From: Firmicutes bacterium HGW-Firmicutes-2
GTDB taxonomy: Bacteria; Bacillota; Clostridia; Lachnospirales; Vallitaleaceae
Length of the DNA: 64,000 nt
Assembly (NCBI GenBank): GCA_002841495.1
Contig: PGZV01000014.1
Span: 62,973-126,972 of the forward strand
Direction: 5' to 3'
Position numbers and translations under genes: made by a program. The notes beneath the pieces are model-generated. The model saw only the letters and a program-made list of their open reading frames with translations, did not search any database and was not told where the DNA came from. How positions within the stretch are numbered: position 1 is the first letter of the stretch; each line of letters begins with the position of its first letter. Of the stretch, positions 17,436 through 26,021 are shown piece after piece.

Positions 17436-18212
17436 ATGTATAAAGAAATCCTTATGTTGGTTGGGCAAGGGTCCGTCAACAAAATCAACTTCATGAAGAG
17501 TGGTATAGGTAAATATCTAGTGGCATCCGGATTGGCAGGTGCTTATGTAGGTATAGGTGTTATCCTCATAATGGTTATTGGTAGCACGGCACAAATAGCC
17601 GGTAGTCCCTATGGTCGGATTTATATGGGACTTGGTTTTGGAATAGCCTTAAGCTTAGTTATTATGTCCGGATCGGAGCTTTTTACAGGTAACAATCTGG
17701 TTCATATTATGGGTATTCTTGATAAAAAAATAACATTATTTGACGGTAGTAAAAGCTGGGGTTACAGTTATGTAGGCAATTTCATAGGTTCTATTGTTAT
17801 AGGTACACTTTTTTATATGACCGGTATTGAAGGCAGCGCTGTTGGTGATTTTGTTCTTCAAGTATCTGAAGTGAAAATGAACGGTTCATTTATTGAACTA
17901 TTTTTCAAAGGTATCTTATGCAATATCCTGGTATGCCTTGCAGTACTGTCTTCTATAAAGCTTAAGAGTGAATCTGGGAAGCTTATTATGATTTTCTGGT
18001 GTCTGTTTGCTTTTATTGCGACAGGTATGGAACATAGCATCGCCAATATGACTATTTTTACCATAGGTTTATGGTTGGAGCACCCTGAAACGGTATCGAT
18101 ACTTGGGGTCTTTAAGAACTTGATTCCGGTAACACTTGGGAATTTTGTTGGAGGTGGTCTGATTTTGGGTGGGAGTTATTACTTTATGGGGCGCGAAAAA
18201 ATAAAAGGATAA
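17436..18212 (+). CDS. FNT-family anion channel, probably hydrosulfide/formate/nitrite
   Basis: A 258-residue protein with six membrane helices, as in the FNT family. Family blocks are GLGFGIALSLVIMSGSELFTG, then NILVCLAVLSS and GMEHSIANMT in the second half, and GNFVGGGLILGGSYYF at the end. It lies 12 bases before asrA. In Clostridioides difficile the FNT member encoded beside asrABC was shown to conduct hydrosulfide, so export of HS- made by AsrABC is the best guess here (by analogy). Formate or nitrite remain possible. GAGAAAGG precedes the ATG. Confidence 0.88.
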   Translation: MYKEILMLVGQGSVNKINFMKSGIGKYLVASGLAGAYVGIGVILIMVIGSTAQIAGSPYGRIYMGLGFGIALSLVIMSGSELFTGNNLVHIMGILDKKITLFDGSKSWGYSYVGNFIGSIVIGTLFYMTGIEGSAVGDFVLQVSEVKMNGSFIELFFKGILCNILVCLAVLSSIKLKSESGKLIMIFWCLFAFIATGMEHSIANMTIFTIGLWLEHPETVSILGVFKNLIPVTLGNFVGGGLILGGSYYFMGREKIKG

Positions 18213-18224
18213 AGGAGTAAAATT

Positions 18225-19244
18225 ATGGGGTATGCACTGACAAAGCAACAGCTAAATGAATATCTTAAGGCCTTAGGACGTCAATATCTTCTGGTGGGGC
18301 CAATTCGGGAGAAAGCTAAAGGCACTTTTTCGGATACGGACAAAATTGTTTATGGTGTTTTTGAAGCCTTTGAAGATTTGGTTTTGGAGGAAAAGGCATT
18401 TTATTCACCTAAAGAATTCTTGATGCCGATCAGAGAAACGTTGTTTCATTTTTTAGACGGACAGATTGTGGAACCCAAAATTGATACCAAGCCGATTTTA
18501 ATATTTGCTAGGCCTTGTGATTTAAACGGTATTAGGCGACTGGACACCATATTTCTTAAGAATGGGGATATTAAAGACTCTTATTATGAACGCAGAAGAA
18601 ATCTGGTCAAATATGTGATGATTGAATGTACCGAAGGTTTTGATACCTGTTTTTGTGTTTCCATGGGATCTGGTACCTATAAAGATTATGAGGCGGCTAT
18701 TCGCTTTGATGGTAATCAAACCTTGTTAGATGTTGTGGACTCTACGCTTGTTACCGAAGGTTTGAGTCAAGTAATCCGAAAAGATTTTGTTCCTGAATAT
18801 ATTAAAGAAAATAAAGTTAAAGTGGTTATACCACCAATAGACAAGGTTAACAACAGCATCTTTGAACACCCTATATGGAAAGAATACACCAGAAGATGTA
18901 TTGCTTGTGGCCGATGTAATACTTCCTGTATAACCTGTTCATGTTTTACCATGCAGGATGTTGAGATGAGTGATGATGGTTTGTTAGGTGAACGCAGAAG
19001 GGTTTGGGCAAGTTGCCATATTAAAGGCTATACGGATATGGCAGGAGGGCATGGTTTTAGAAAACAAAATGGAGAAAGAATGCGTTTTAAAACTATGCAT
19101 AAAATCAATGACTATCATAAAAGATTTGGTGAGAATATGTGTGTTGGCTGTGGTCGATGTGATGATGTTTGTCCGGAATACATCTCTTTTTCAAAATGCA
19201 TCAATAAGTTATCTGAGATTATAAAGGAGGAAAGTCATGAATAA
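18225..19244 (+). CDS. asrA: Anaerobic sulfite reductase subunit A
   Basis: A 339-residue electron-transfer subunit. The C-terminal half contains two ferredoxin-type clusters: CIACGRCNTSCITCSC starting at Cys225 and CVGCGRCDDVCPEY starting at Cys306. The N-terminal domain (KPILIFARPCDLNGIRRLDTI) is typical of AsrA/HdrA-linked 4Fe-4S proteins. It passes electrons from NADH (through AsrB) to the siroheme subunit in six-electron reduction of sulfite to sulfide. AAAGGAG precedes the ATG. The stop overlaps the asrB start by 8 bases. Confidence 0.94.
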   Translation: MGYALTKQQLNEYLKALGRQYLLVGPIREKAKGTFSDTDKIVYGVFEAFEDLVLEEKAFYSPKEFLMPIRETLFHFLDGQIVEPKIDTKPILIFARPCDLNGIRRLDTIFLKNGDIKDSYYERRRNLVKYVMIECTEGFDTCFCVSMGSGTYKDYEAAIRFDGNQTLLDVVDSTLVTEGLSQVIRKDFVPEYIKENKVKVVIPPIDKVNNSIFEHPIWKEYTRRCIACGRCNTSCITCSCFTMQDVEMSDDGLLGERRRVWASCHIKGYTDMAGGHGFRKQNGERMRFKTMHKINDYHKRFGENMCVGCGRCDDVCPEYISFSKCINKLSEIIKEESHE

Positions 19245-20028
19245 TCCTTATATGCCAAGACCCTATACTTTAATATCGACACAAAAAGAAACAGAAATTG
19301 ATACCACTTTTGTTTTTGAAGCCAAAGACCGGTTTATTGGTGGTCAGTTTATGCAACTGTCCATTCCGGGTGTCGGTGAAGCACCTATATCTATATCTGA
19401 TTTTGATGAGGATTCACTTACGATGACCATCCGTAAAGTAGGTCGCGTTACAGATCGACTTTTTGCAATGAAGCCGGGTGAAACTCTACATATGCGTGGA
19501 CCATATGGGAATGGCTTTAAACAGGAATGGTTTAGAGATCATGACATGGTTGTCATTGCCGGGGGTACCGGACTTGCACCTGTAAAAAATACCATTGATG
19601 CTTTCGTATCCAATCCAGAGAGTATAAAAAGCTTACAAATGATCGTCGGCTTTAAAAGCCCAAAAGATGTACTTTTCAAACAGACACTGAATCAATGGCA
19701 AGAGAAAGTGCCTATGATCATCACCGTGGATCAAGGCGATGATACATGGCCTAATGAGGTTGGTCTTATCCCAAGCCATATTAAGAATCTGGATTTGACG
19801 AATGTCGCAAATAAGACGGTGATCGTTGTCGGTCCGCCTATGATGATGAAATTCACCACCCTTGAGTTGTTACGTCTTGGTTTTGCTGAAGAAAATATTT
19901 GGGTATCTTTTGAACGTAAAATGAGTTGTGGTATCGGTAAATGCGGTCACTGTAAGATTGATGAAACTTATGTTTGCCTAGAAGGTCCTGTTTTTAACTA
20001 TACCAAGGCAAAGACATTGTTGGACTAA
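19237..20028 (+). CDS. asrB: Anaerobic sulfite reductase subunit B
   Basis: A 263-residue flavoprotein of the ferredoxin-NADP reductase/DHOD electron-transfer class. It has an FAD-binding beta-barrel (FIGGQFMQLSIPGVGEAPIS), an NAD-binding segment (MVVIAGGTGLAPVKN) and a C-terminal cysteine cluster (SCGIGKCGHCKIDETYVC) for [2Fe-2S]. In the complex it oxidises NADH and feeds electrons to AsrA. A perfect AAAGGAGG lies inside the end of asrA. The asrC ATG comes 12 bases after its stop. Confidence 0.95.
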   Translation: MNNPYMPRPYTLISTQKETEIDTTFVFEAKDRFIGGQFMQLSIPGVGEAPISISDFDEDSLTMTIRKVGRVTDRLFAMKPGETLHMRGPYGNGFKQEWFRDHDMVVIAGGTGLAPVKNTIDAFVSNPESIKSLQMIVGFKSPKDVLFKQTLNQWQEKVPMIITVDQGDDTWPNEVGLIPSHIKNLDLTNVANKTVIVVGPPMMMKFTTLELLRLGFAEENIWVSFERKMSCGIGKCGHCKIDETYVCLEGPVFNYTKAKTLLD

Positions 20029-20040
20029 GGAGGCGTACTC

Positions 20041-20994
20041 ATGAGTATAGATCGAAAAATAGTGACAAAAAATGCATATAGAATCACAAAAATTAGAAAT
20101 AAAACCGCCCTTAGAGTACGTGTTCCGGGTGGCCATCTGGAAGCCAAATATTTTCAAATCATTCAAGAAGTAGCAGAAAAATTTGGTGACGGTACGGTTC
20201 ATTTGACCACCAGACAAGGTTTTGAATGTCCTGGAATCGACTTTGATCGAATCCCGGAAATCAATAAGATGATCCGTCCCCTAATTGAATCCCTTGGCCT
20301 TGATGTGGATTATGGTGATGGTGGCTATCCGGCAGCGGGAACAAGAAATATCTCGGCCTGCATTGGTAACCGTGTTTGTCCTTATGCCAATGATGACACG
20401 ACCAGAATCGCAAACAGCCTTGAAAAAGCCGTATATCCTCATGATTTTCATTTCAAAATCGCTGTAACCGGTTGTCCTAATGATTGTATTAAAGCCCATA
20501 TGCAGGACTTTGGTATTATCTGTTTAACTGAGCCTCAATACGAAAGCAAACGATGTATCACTTGCGAGGCATGTGTGGACAACTGTAAGAAAAAAGTGAC
20601 CGGTGCCTTAAGCGTTAAGGATTATAACATCGAAAGAGATATAGAAAAATGTATCGGATGCGGTGAATGTATACTAAAGTGTCCGGCAGGGGCATGGACG
20701 AGAAGTGAAGAAAAGTATTATAGAATGGTCATTATGGGCAGAACCGGTAAGAAAAACCCTAGATTGGCCATGCCTTTCATTAAGTGGGCAACAGAAGAAG
20801 AAATTACTCAAATCATAAAAAATACCTATGGTTTTGTAGAACGCTATATTGATACAAGTTTGCCGAAGGAGCATATCGGTTATATTGTGGACCGTATGGG
20901 TTATCAAGTCTTTAAAATGAAGGTTTGTAGAAAAGGGGGTCTATATCATGCAAGAAATTTTTTTACTGGAAGATCTACTGGATGTGCTCATTGA
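20041..20994 (+). CDS. asrC: Anaerobic sulfite reductase subunit C (siroheme subunit)
   Basis: A 317-residue catalytic subunit reducing sulfite to sulfide. The siroheme/[4Fe-4S] site is C107-x5-C113 (CIGNRVC) and C145-x3-C149 (GCPNDC). A ferredoxin insert with two clusters follows (CITCEACVDNCKK and CIGCGECILKCPAG). The N-terminus has the PGGHLEAKYFQIIQEVAEKFG ferredoxin-like region. The siroheme it needs is made by the neighbouring tetrapyrrole operon. Its last 47 bases overlap the next gene in another frame. Confidence 0.95.
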   Translation: MSIDRKIVTKNAYRITKIRNKTALRVRVPGGHLEAKYFQIIQEVAEKFGDGTVHLTTRQGFECPGIDFDRIPEINKMIRPLIESLGLDVDYGDGGYPAAGTRNISACIGNRVCPYANDDTTRIANSLEKAVYPHDFHFKIAVTGCPNDCIKAHMQDFGIICLTEPQYESKRCITCEACVDNCKKKVTGALSVKDYNIERDIEKCIGCGECILKCPAGAWTRSEEKYYRMVIMGRTGKKNPRLAMPFIKWATEEEITQIIKNTYGFVERYIDTSLPKEHIGYIVDRMGYQVFKMKVCRKGGLYHARNFFTGRSTGCAH

Positions 20995-21409
20995 TATTGA
21001 GGTGATGGGTCAAGGGCATTATAAAGATTTGGCCAATCAAGCTGGAGATGAGAAGTTGACGGGACTTTTTAAGGCATTGGCCAAGCAGGAAGAAGCACAT
21101 GAAAAACTCTATAAGTCCCTCAAAGAGCAATATGTGAATTTTACGACCAGTGACGTTGACGAAGAATATATGGCTTATCTAGATGCTTTAATTAAAGACA
21201 ACATTGACTTTATGACTCAGAAAAAAGAGGTTATGAGTCTGGAGGAAGCTTTTGACTTGGCTTTTCGACTAGAAAAAGACACTATATTATTTCTTAGAGA
21301 GGCACAAAGACATCTACCAAAAGCTGAACATGACAAGATGGATGGTTTGGTGGCACAGGAACAATCTCACATCGTCATGCTTAGACAATACAGATCTCAG
21401 ATGATATAA
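20948..21409 (+). CDS. Ferritin-like/rubrerythrin-type diiron protein
   Basis: A 153-residue four-helix-bundle protein. Candidate di-iron ligands lie in helices reading IEVMGQGHYKDLA, KQEEAHEKLYKS, FRLEKDTILFLRE and AQEQSHIVMLRQY, with repeated E-x-x-H spacing. There is no rubredoxin domain, so it is a stand-alone ferritin-like domain (peroxide or oxygen protection, or iron handling). Its ATG lies 47 bases inside asrC, preceded by AAAAGGGGG, so translation is coupled to AsrC. A terminator with a UUCG loop follows within 5 bases. Confidence 0.85.
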   Translation: MQEIFLLEDLLDVLIDIEVMGQGHYKDLANQAGDEKLTGLFKALAKQEEAHEKLYKSLKEQYVNFTTSDVDEEYMAYLDALIKDNIDFMTQKKEVMSLEEAFDLAFRLEKDTILFLREAQRHLPKAEHDKMDGLVAQEQSHIVMLRQYRSQMI

Positions 21410-21413
21410 TATA

Positions 21414-21458
21414 GGGCAAGGGTGCTTCGGTGTCCTTGCTCTTTATTTTTGTTTTTTG
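21414..21458 (+). terminator. UUCG-capped terminator after the asr operon
   Basis: A 12-bp stem (21414-21425 with 21430-21441, four G-U pairs) closed by a stable C(UUCG)G tetraloop and followed by TTTATTTTTGTTTTTT. It ends just before the hemA ribosome site, so hemA needs read-through or a promoter close by. None is evident. Confidence 0.85.
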
Positions 21459-21471
21459 GAAAGGATATACG

Positions 21472-22728
21472 ATGGTTGTAAATGTTGTGGGTGTAAGTTA
21501 TAAAGAAATGGAAGTGGGTCTAAGAGAACAATTGGCTTGGACACAAACAAAGCGGATGGAATATCAGATTCAATTGTTTGAATCGGTTGGTGGCAATGTC
21601 TTATTATCCACTTGTAACCGTTTTGAACTCTACTATACTGGCGCTGATACAGATGTATTAGAGGTCATTGAAGGCATTATTGACCAATTGAATCCGGAAG
21701 ATGGGCCTATTTTTCGAGAACGTCTGTGGTCATTAACTGGAGACGCAGCCATCACCCATTTACTTAAAGTAACAGCCGGTCTGGATTCTATGGTACTTGG
21801 TGAGGATCAGATTTTATCTCAGGTTAAAGACGCTTGGCTTTTGGCATCCAAAATGGGCATCAGCAATAAAATATTAAACCGTCTTTTCCAAGAAAGCATT
21901 CGTTTTTCTAAGGAAATCAGAACCAGAGTCGGTATATCTCATCTGCCCATTTCCGTTGCTTATCTGGCTTATAAGCGCGCTATGGATTTTCTAAGGACAA
22001 ACGGTGGTAAAGGAGTAATGATTGTCGGTCTTGGTGAAACAGGTCGTCTGGTCAAGAAGTATTTTGATGAAGTGGCTACTGAAGAAAGTCTGGTCATATA
22101 TAAAACAAGCCGTTCCATATGTCAAATGAATGGTGTGGATCCGGATGACGGCACATTGCCCTATGAAGAGCGGTATGCTTTTTTAAGCCAAGTGGATTGT
22201 ATCATCAGTGCTACCAGCAGTCCCCATTATATCTTTTCTTATGACCGATTGTTAGAAACCATGAACCTGTATCAAGGTGAAGCAAAAAATCAGTTGTTCA
22301 TAGACTTGGCGGTTCCTGCAGATATTGAACGCCGAATCGATACGATGGATCATATTCAAGTCCTTGGTATCGATGAGATCGGAAAAACTATTGAAGACAA
22401 CCTAGAAGTCAGACGAGAAATGGCCGATCGAATGATAGAAAAAATACCCCATGAAGTCGAAATGCTTAAAGACTGGATGATGCGTTCAGTTGCTGATCCG
22501 ACCATTGAAGGTCTTCACAACAAAGTTCAGACAGCCTACGGGGACGCTATGGACTTGATTCATAAAAAGATACAACTGAGTCAAAAAGAAAGCGCATATA
22601 TTGAAAAAGTCATTAAATCAGCGGTTCTTAGAGTGGTGAAAGAGCCCATTTTAGGATTAAAGAATATGGAACAAGAAGAGCTTAAAGAGGCTTTGACCTT
22701 AATGAAAAAATTGTACGATTTGGAGTGA
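21472..22728 (+). CDS. hemA: Glutamyl-tRNA reductase
   Basis: A 418-residue enzyme that reduces Glu-tRNA to glutamate-1-semialdehyde, the entry to C5-pathway tetrapyrrole synthesis. The catalytic Cys48 lies in LLSTCNRFELYY. The NADPH-binding loop is VMIVGLGETGRLVKKYF, and the HLLKVTAGLDSMVLGEDQIL block is diagnostic. The ATG at 21472 has GGAAAGGA upstream; the extra upstream codons sit in the terminator tail and are not used. It is the first gene of a tetrapyrrole operon with spacing of 1-4 bases to the next two genes. Confidence 0.95.
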   Translation: MVVNVVGVSYKEMEVGLREQLAWTQTKRMEYQIQLFESVGGNVLLSTCNRFELYYTGADTDVLEVIEGIIDQLNPEDGPIFRERLWSLTGDAAITHLLKVTAGLDSMVLGEDQILSQVKDAWLLASKMGISNKILNRLFQESIRFSKEIRTRVGISHLPISVAYLAYKRAMDFLRTNGGKGVMIVGLGETGRLVKKYFDEVATEESLVIYKTSRSICQMNGVDPDDGTLPYEERYAFLSQVDCIISATSSPHYIFSYDRLLETMNLYQGEAKNQLFIDLAVPADIERRIDTMDHIQVLGIDEIGKTIEDNLEVRREMADRMIEKIPHEVEMLKDWMMRSVADPTIEGLHNKVQTAYGDAMDLIHKKIQLSQKESAYIEKVIKSAVLRVVKEPILGLKNMEQEELKEALTLMKKLYDLE

Positions 22729-22732
22729 GGCT

Positions 22733-23332
22733 ATGTACTTACCGGTAATGTTGAACATAGAAGGAAAAAAGATTGTGGTCATTGGTGGCGGATCCGTTGC
22801 CCTTGAAAAAATCCAAAAATTAATCGACTTTGGTGCAAGGGTTGAAGCGGTAAGCTTGAATTTTTTGCCAAGTCTATTAGAAATGGGTCCTAAGGTACAA
22901 TGTAGGGTCGGTCCCTATCATAAAGACCATATTGAGGATGCTTTTTTAGTTATTTCTGCAACTAATGATGCACTTGTTAATAAACAGGTCTATGAGGATT
23001 GCAAGGCACTTCATATTCTATGTAATGTGGTGGATCAACCGGATTTATGTGATGTGGTGTTTACCTCAGCCTTAAAGCGAGGTCAACTTATTTTTTCGGT
23101 GAGCACCAGTGGACAAAGCCCCATACTGGGTCAAAAAATCATTGGTAAGCTTAAAGAAGAATATGATGAAAGCTGGGAAGAAAAAATAAAGCTACTGGGA
23201 GCAATCAGAACAGTTTTTAAGGAAATGGAAAGAGATACGGTTAAGAGAAACAAGATGTTACGCGCCATCATTTATAAAGATACCGAGACCTTAAGACGTA
23301 TTTTAGAGAAACTGACCGTAAACGGGGGATGA
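22733..23332 (+). CDS. sirC: Precorrin-2 dehydrogenase (SirC/Met8-like)
   Basis: A 199-residue NAD-dependent enzyme oxidising precorrin-2 to sirohydrochlorin. An N-terminal Rossmann motif (KIVVIGGGSVALEKIQKL) is followed by LVISATNDALVNKQVYEDC, NVVDQPDLCDVVFTSAL and SVSTSGQSPILGQKI, all typical of the CysG-N/Met8/SirC family. Its length fits SirC (dehydrogenase); whether it also inserts iron cannot be read from sequence. It sits between hemA and the hemC-cobA-hemD fusion, exactly where siroheme supply is needed. Confidence 0.88.
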   Translation: MYLPVMLNIEGKKIVVIGGGSVALEKIQKLIDFGARVEAVSLNFLPSLLEMGPKVQCRVGPYHKDHIEDAFLVISATNDALVNKQVYEDCKALHILCNVVDQPDLCDVVFTSALKRGQLIFSVSTSGQSPILGQKIIGKLKEEYDESWEEKIKLLGAIRTVFKEMERDTVKRNKMLRAIIYKDTETLRRILEKLTVNGG

Positions 23333-23333
23333 C

Positions 23334-25928
23334 ATGAAAATAAGATTAGGAACACGGGGCAGTGCCCTTGCACTTAAGCAGACAGAACTTGTAATGTCTC
23401 ATCTACAAGAAGCCTATCAACAAAAAGTCGATCAACAAAGTTCTGACCCACCTAACACATCCATTTTACCCAATGAACCCTTAGAACTTGAGTGTGTTAT
23501 TATTGAAACCAAAGGGGACAGGGACCAAACAACGCCATTGTCTCAGATTGGCGGTCAAGGGCTTTTTATTAAAGAAATAGAACAGGCTCTTTTTGATAAG
23601 AGAATAGACCTGGCCGTTCATAGTCTTAAAGACATGCCGGCTAGGTTACCCCAAGGGCTGATTCTTGGTGGCACGATCAAAAGAGAAAACCCTTTTGATT
23701 ATCTCATTACAAAAGAGGCGGTAAGTCTGGATAACTTACCTCCAAAATTGATCATCGGTACAGGCAGCCCAAGACGTAGGGTTGAGCTTAAGCGTTTTTT
23801 CTCATGTTTGGGTATTGAGGTGGTCTTTGAGAATATCCGTGGGAACATTGATACAAGGCTTAAAAAGTTGGATACTAAGGATGAAAATAATCAAGATAAT
23901 AAAGATGGTAGTTATGAGAACAAGCTGGATGGGATTGTTTTGGCACAAGCCGGCATCCACCGTTTGGATTTAAAAAAAGAGTACCCACACCTAAACTTTA
24001 TACCTTTAGATTATAAGGAAATGATACCGGCACCGTGTCAAGGCATACTGGGACTGGAGATTCGAGAAGAAGATGAAGCTTTGTTTAGGCTTCTGGCATC
24101 GATTCAAGATCATAAAGCCACCTTACAGGCAAGACTGGAGCGCGCTTATCTAAAAGGCACACAAGGGTCTTGTCATATGGCGATTGGTGGTTACCTTGAC
24201 CTATCCAAAGATCTTAACCTTACCTTTTATAGCCTATTAGGTGACGAGCATGGTCAAACAGCCCATAGAGAGACTTTAAACCTTGGTAATATCCATGATT
24301 TGGACTTGGTCCAAAATGAACAACAGATGAAATTTTTGGAAGATCAACTGATCCATCATGGTCGCCATATGGTCAAAAAACTGAAACCTCAAACAAGAGG
24401 ATTTGTTGCCTTGGTCGGTGCCGGTCCAGGAGATGTGGAACTGATTACCGTCAAAGGGATGCGCTATCTTAGTGAAGCGGACGTCATCGCTTATGACTAT
24501 TTAAGTGGTAAGGCATTGTTGGACCTAGCACCTACATACGCAGAAAAAATATATGTGGGAAAAAAAGCCGGGGATCATACCATGACCCAAGAAAATATCA
24601 ATGCCTTATTGATTGAAAAAGCTTTACTTGGACTTAAAGTGGTTCGTCTTAAAGGGGGCGACCCTTATGTTTTTGGCCGTGGTAGTGAAGAAGCCTTGGC
24701 CCTTAAAGAAGCAGGCGTAGATTACGATGTAGTACCGGGTATTACCTCTGCTATAGGTGGCTTGACCTACGCCGGTATTCCCATAACCCACAGGGGATTG
24801 TCCACATCCTTTCATGTGATGACAGGCCATTTATCTAAGTCGGGTGTACCTATGGACTATGAAGCTTTGACAAAAGCGGGAGGGACCTGTGTTATTTTGA
24901 TGGGCATCGGACAAGCTAAGGCCATTGCTGAAGGATTTTTAAATGCAGGCAAATCAGCTAAGACCCCGGTTGCCATCATTTATCATGCAACAACACCCCA
25001 GCAAGCAACGGTCAGTATAAGGCTAGATGAACTTAGCACAGCTGTTGATAATCATGAAAGCCGTTCCGGTTTGATCGTCATTGGTGAAGTGGCAGGCTTT
25101 CATCATCAATTGGCAAATCTTGAAGCCAAGCCTTTATTTGGAAAAAAATTATTACTTACTTTGCCGACGCCTGAAGTGAAAAACGAGGTCGGATCTTCGG
25201 ATAAGGACAAAACGACCAACCGAGCTAAGTTGCTTCAGCATCTAAAGGACCAAGGGGCAGAGGTGGTTGAAATGCCTATGATTTCTCATAAAATATTGAG
25301 TCCGGATTTAGAGTATTTTACCAAAGACTGGTTTTCTGGGTTAGGTGCTATTATTTTTACCAGTCCTTTTGGTGTGACTTGTTTTTTTAAAGCCTTACAA
25401 GCACATAACCGGGACCTGCGCATCCTTGCAGGACCATCTATTATCAGTATAGGGACTTCTACCACAAAGGTCTTAAAGGACCATGGTATCCTACCGGACT
25501 ATATGCCGGAGAAATTCACGACAAAAGAACTGTTGGACTTGATACAAAATAAGATGGACCGACAACAACTGAGTCAAGGTATTTGCTTTTATAGGTCCAA
25601 ACTGGGGAATACAGAGATTATAAAGGCCTTAAGTGAAAAAACCCAAGTGACGGATGTTCATCTATATGAAGTGCTTCCCACAAAAACAAAAGTGGGCCTT
25701 CAGGAAGAGGGGTATGATGGGGTTGTTTTTACCAGCCGGTCTGCTGTAGAAGCCTTTATGGCCATAAATATTGAGGATTATAGGCAGATGTCTCGGTCAA
25801 TACCGGCTTATTCCATCGGTCCCATGACCACAGAAGCGCTAAAGGAAAACCAGTGGTCCCTCATACATGAGGCAAGGATCCATACATATCAAGGCATATA
25901 CGAAACGATTATGGAAGAAACTAAATAA
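23334..25928 (+). CDS. Trifunctional HemC-CobA-HemD fusion
   Basis: An 864-residue fusion of three consecutive enzymes. Residues 1-~330 are porphobilinogen deaminase (IRLGTRGSALALKQTE, AVHSLKDMPA, cofactor-binding Cys280 in GSCHMAIGG). Residues ~356-598 are uroporphyrinogen-III C-methyltransferase, SUMT/CobA (VALVGAGPGDVELITVKG, RLKGGDPYVFGRG, YAGIPITHRG). Residues ~600-864 are uroporphyrinogen-III synthase (IIFTSPFGVTCFF, FTSRSAVEAF). It thus carries porphobilinogen to precorrin-2. A hydrophilic Asn/Asp-rich insert at residues ~180-196 lies in a deaminase loop. The ATG is one base after the sirC stop. Confidence 0.93.
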   Translation: MKIRLGTRGSALALKQTELVMSHLQEAYQQKVDQQSSDPPNTSILPNEPLELECVIIETKGDRDQTTPLSQIGGQGLFIKEIEQALFDKRIDLAVHSLKDMPARLPQGLILGGTIKRENPFDYLITKEAVSLDNLPPKLIIGTGSPRRRVELKRFFSCLGIEVVFENIRGNIDTRLKKLDTKDENNQDNKDGSYENKLDGIVLAQAGIHRLDLKKEYPHLNFIPLDYKEMIPAPCQGILGLEIREEDEALFRLLASIQDHKATLQARLERAYLKGTQGSCHMAIGGYLDLSKDLNLTFYSLLGDEHGQTAHRETLNLGNIHDLDLVQNEQQMKFLEDQLIHHGRHMVKKLKPQTRGFVALVGAGPGDVELITVKGMRYLSEADVIAYDYLSGKALLDLAPTYAEKIYVGKKAGDHTMTQENINALLIEKALLGLKVVRLKGGDPYVFGRGSEEALALKEAGVDYDVVPGITSAIGGLTYAGIPITHRGLSTSFHVMTGHLSKSGVPMDYEALTKAGGTCVILMGIGQAKAIAEGFLNAGKSAKTPVAIIYHATTPQQATVSIRLDELSTAVDNHESRSGLIVIGEVAGFHHQLANLEAKPLFGKKLLLTLPTPEVKNEVGSSDKDKTTNRAKLLQHLKDQGAEVVEMPMISHKILSPDLEYFTKDWFSGLGAIIFTSPFGVTCFFKALQAHNRDLRILAGPSIISIGTSTTKVLKDHGILPDYMPEKFTTKELLDLIQNKMDRQQLSQGICFYRSKLGNTEIIKALSEKTQVTDVHLYEVLPTKTKVGLQEEGYDGVVFTSRSAVEAFMAINIEDYRQMSRSIPAYSIGPMTTEALKENQWSLIHEARIHTYQGIYETIMEETK

Positions 25929-25952
25929 GTTTAATAAACTAAATAATATAAA

Positions 25953-25981
25953 TTTAAGTTAAATAGTTGAAACGATATAAT
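25953..25981 (+). promoter_or_regulatory. Possible promoter for hemB-hemL
   Basis: A perfect -10 TATAAT at 25976-25981, with a weak -35 (TTTAAG) 17 bases upstream, in the 93-base AT-rich gap before hemB. This gap is the only sizeable one inside the tetrapyrrole cluster. Confidence 0.35.
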
Positions 25982-26021
25982 GGGTTAAAAATTAGATCAA
26001 TGAAGGGTAGGCGGAAGCAAT

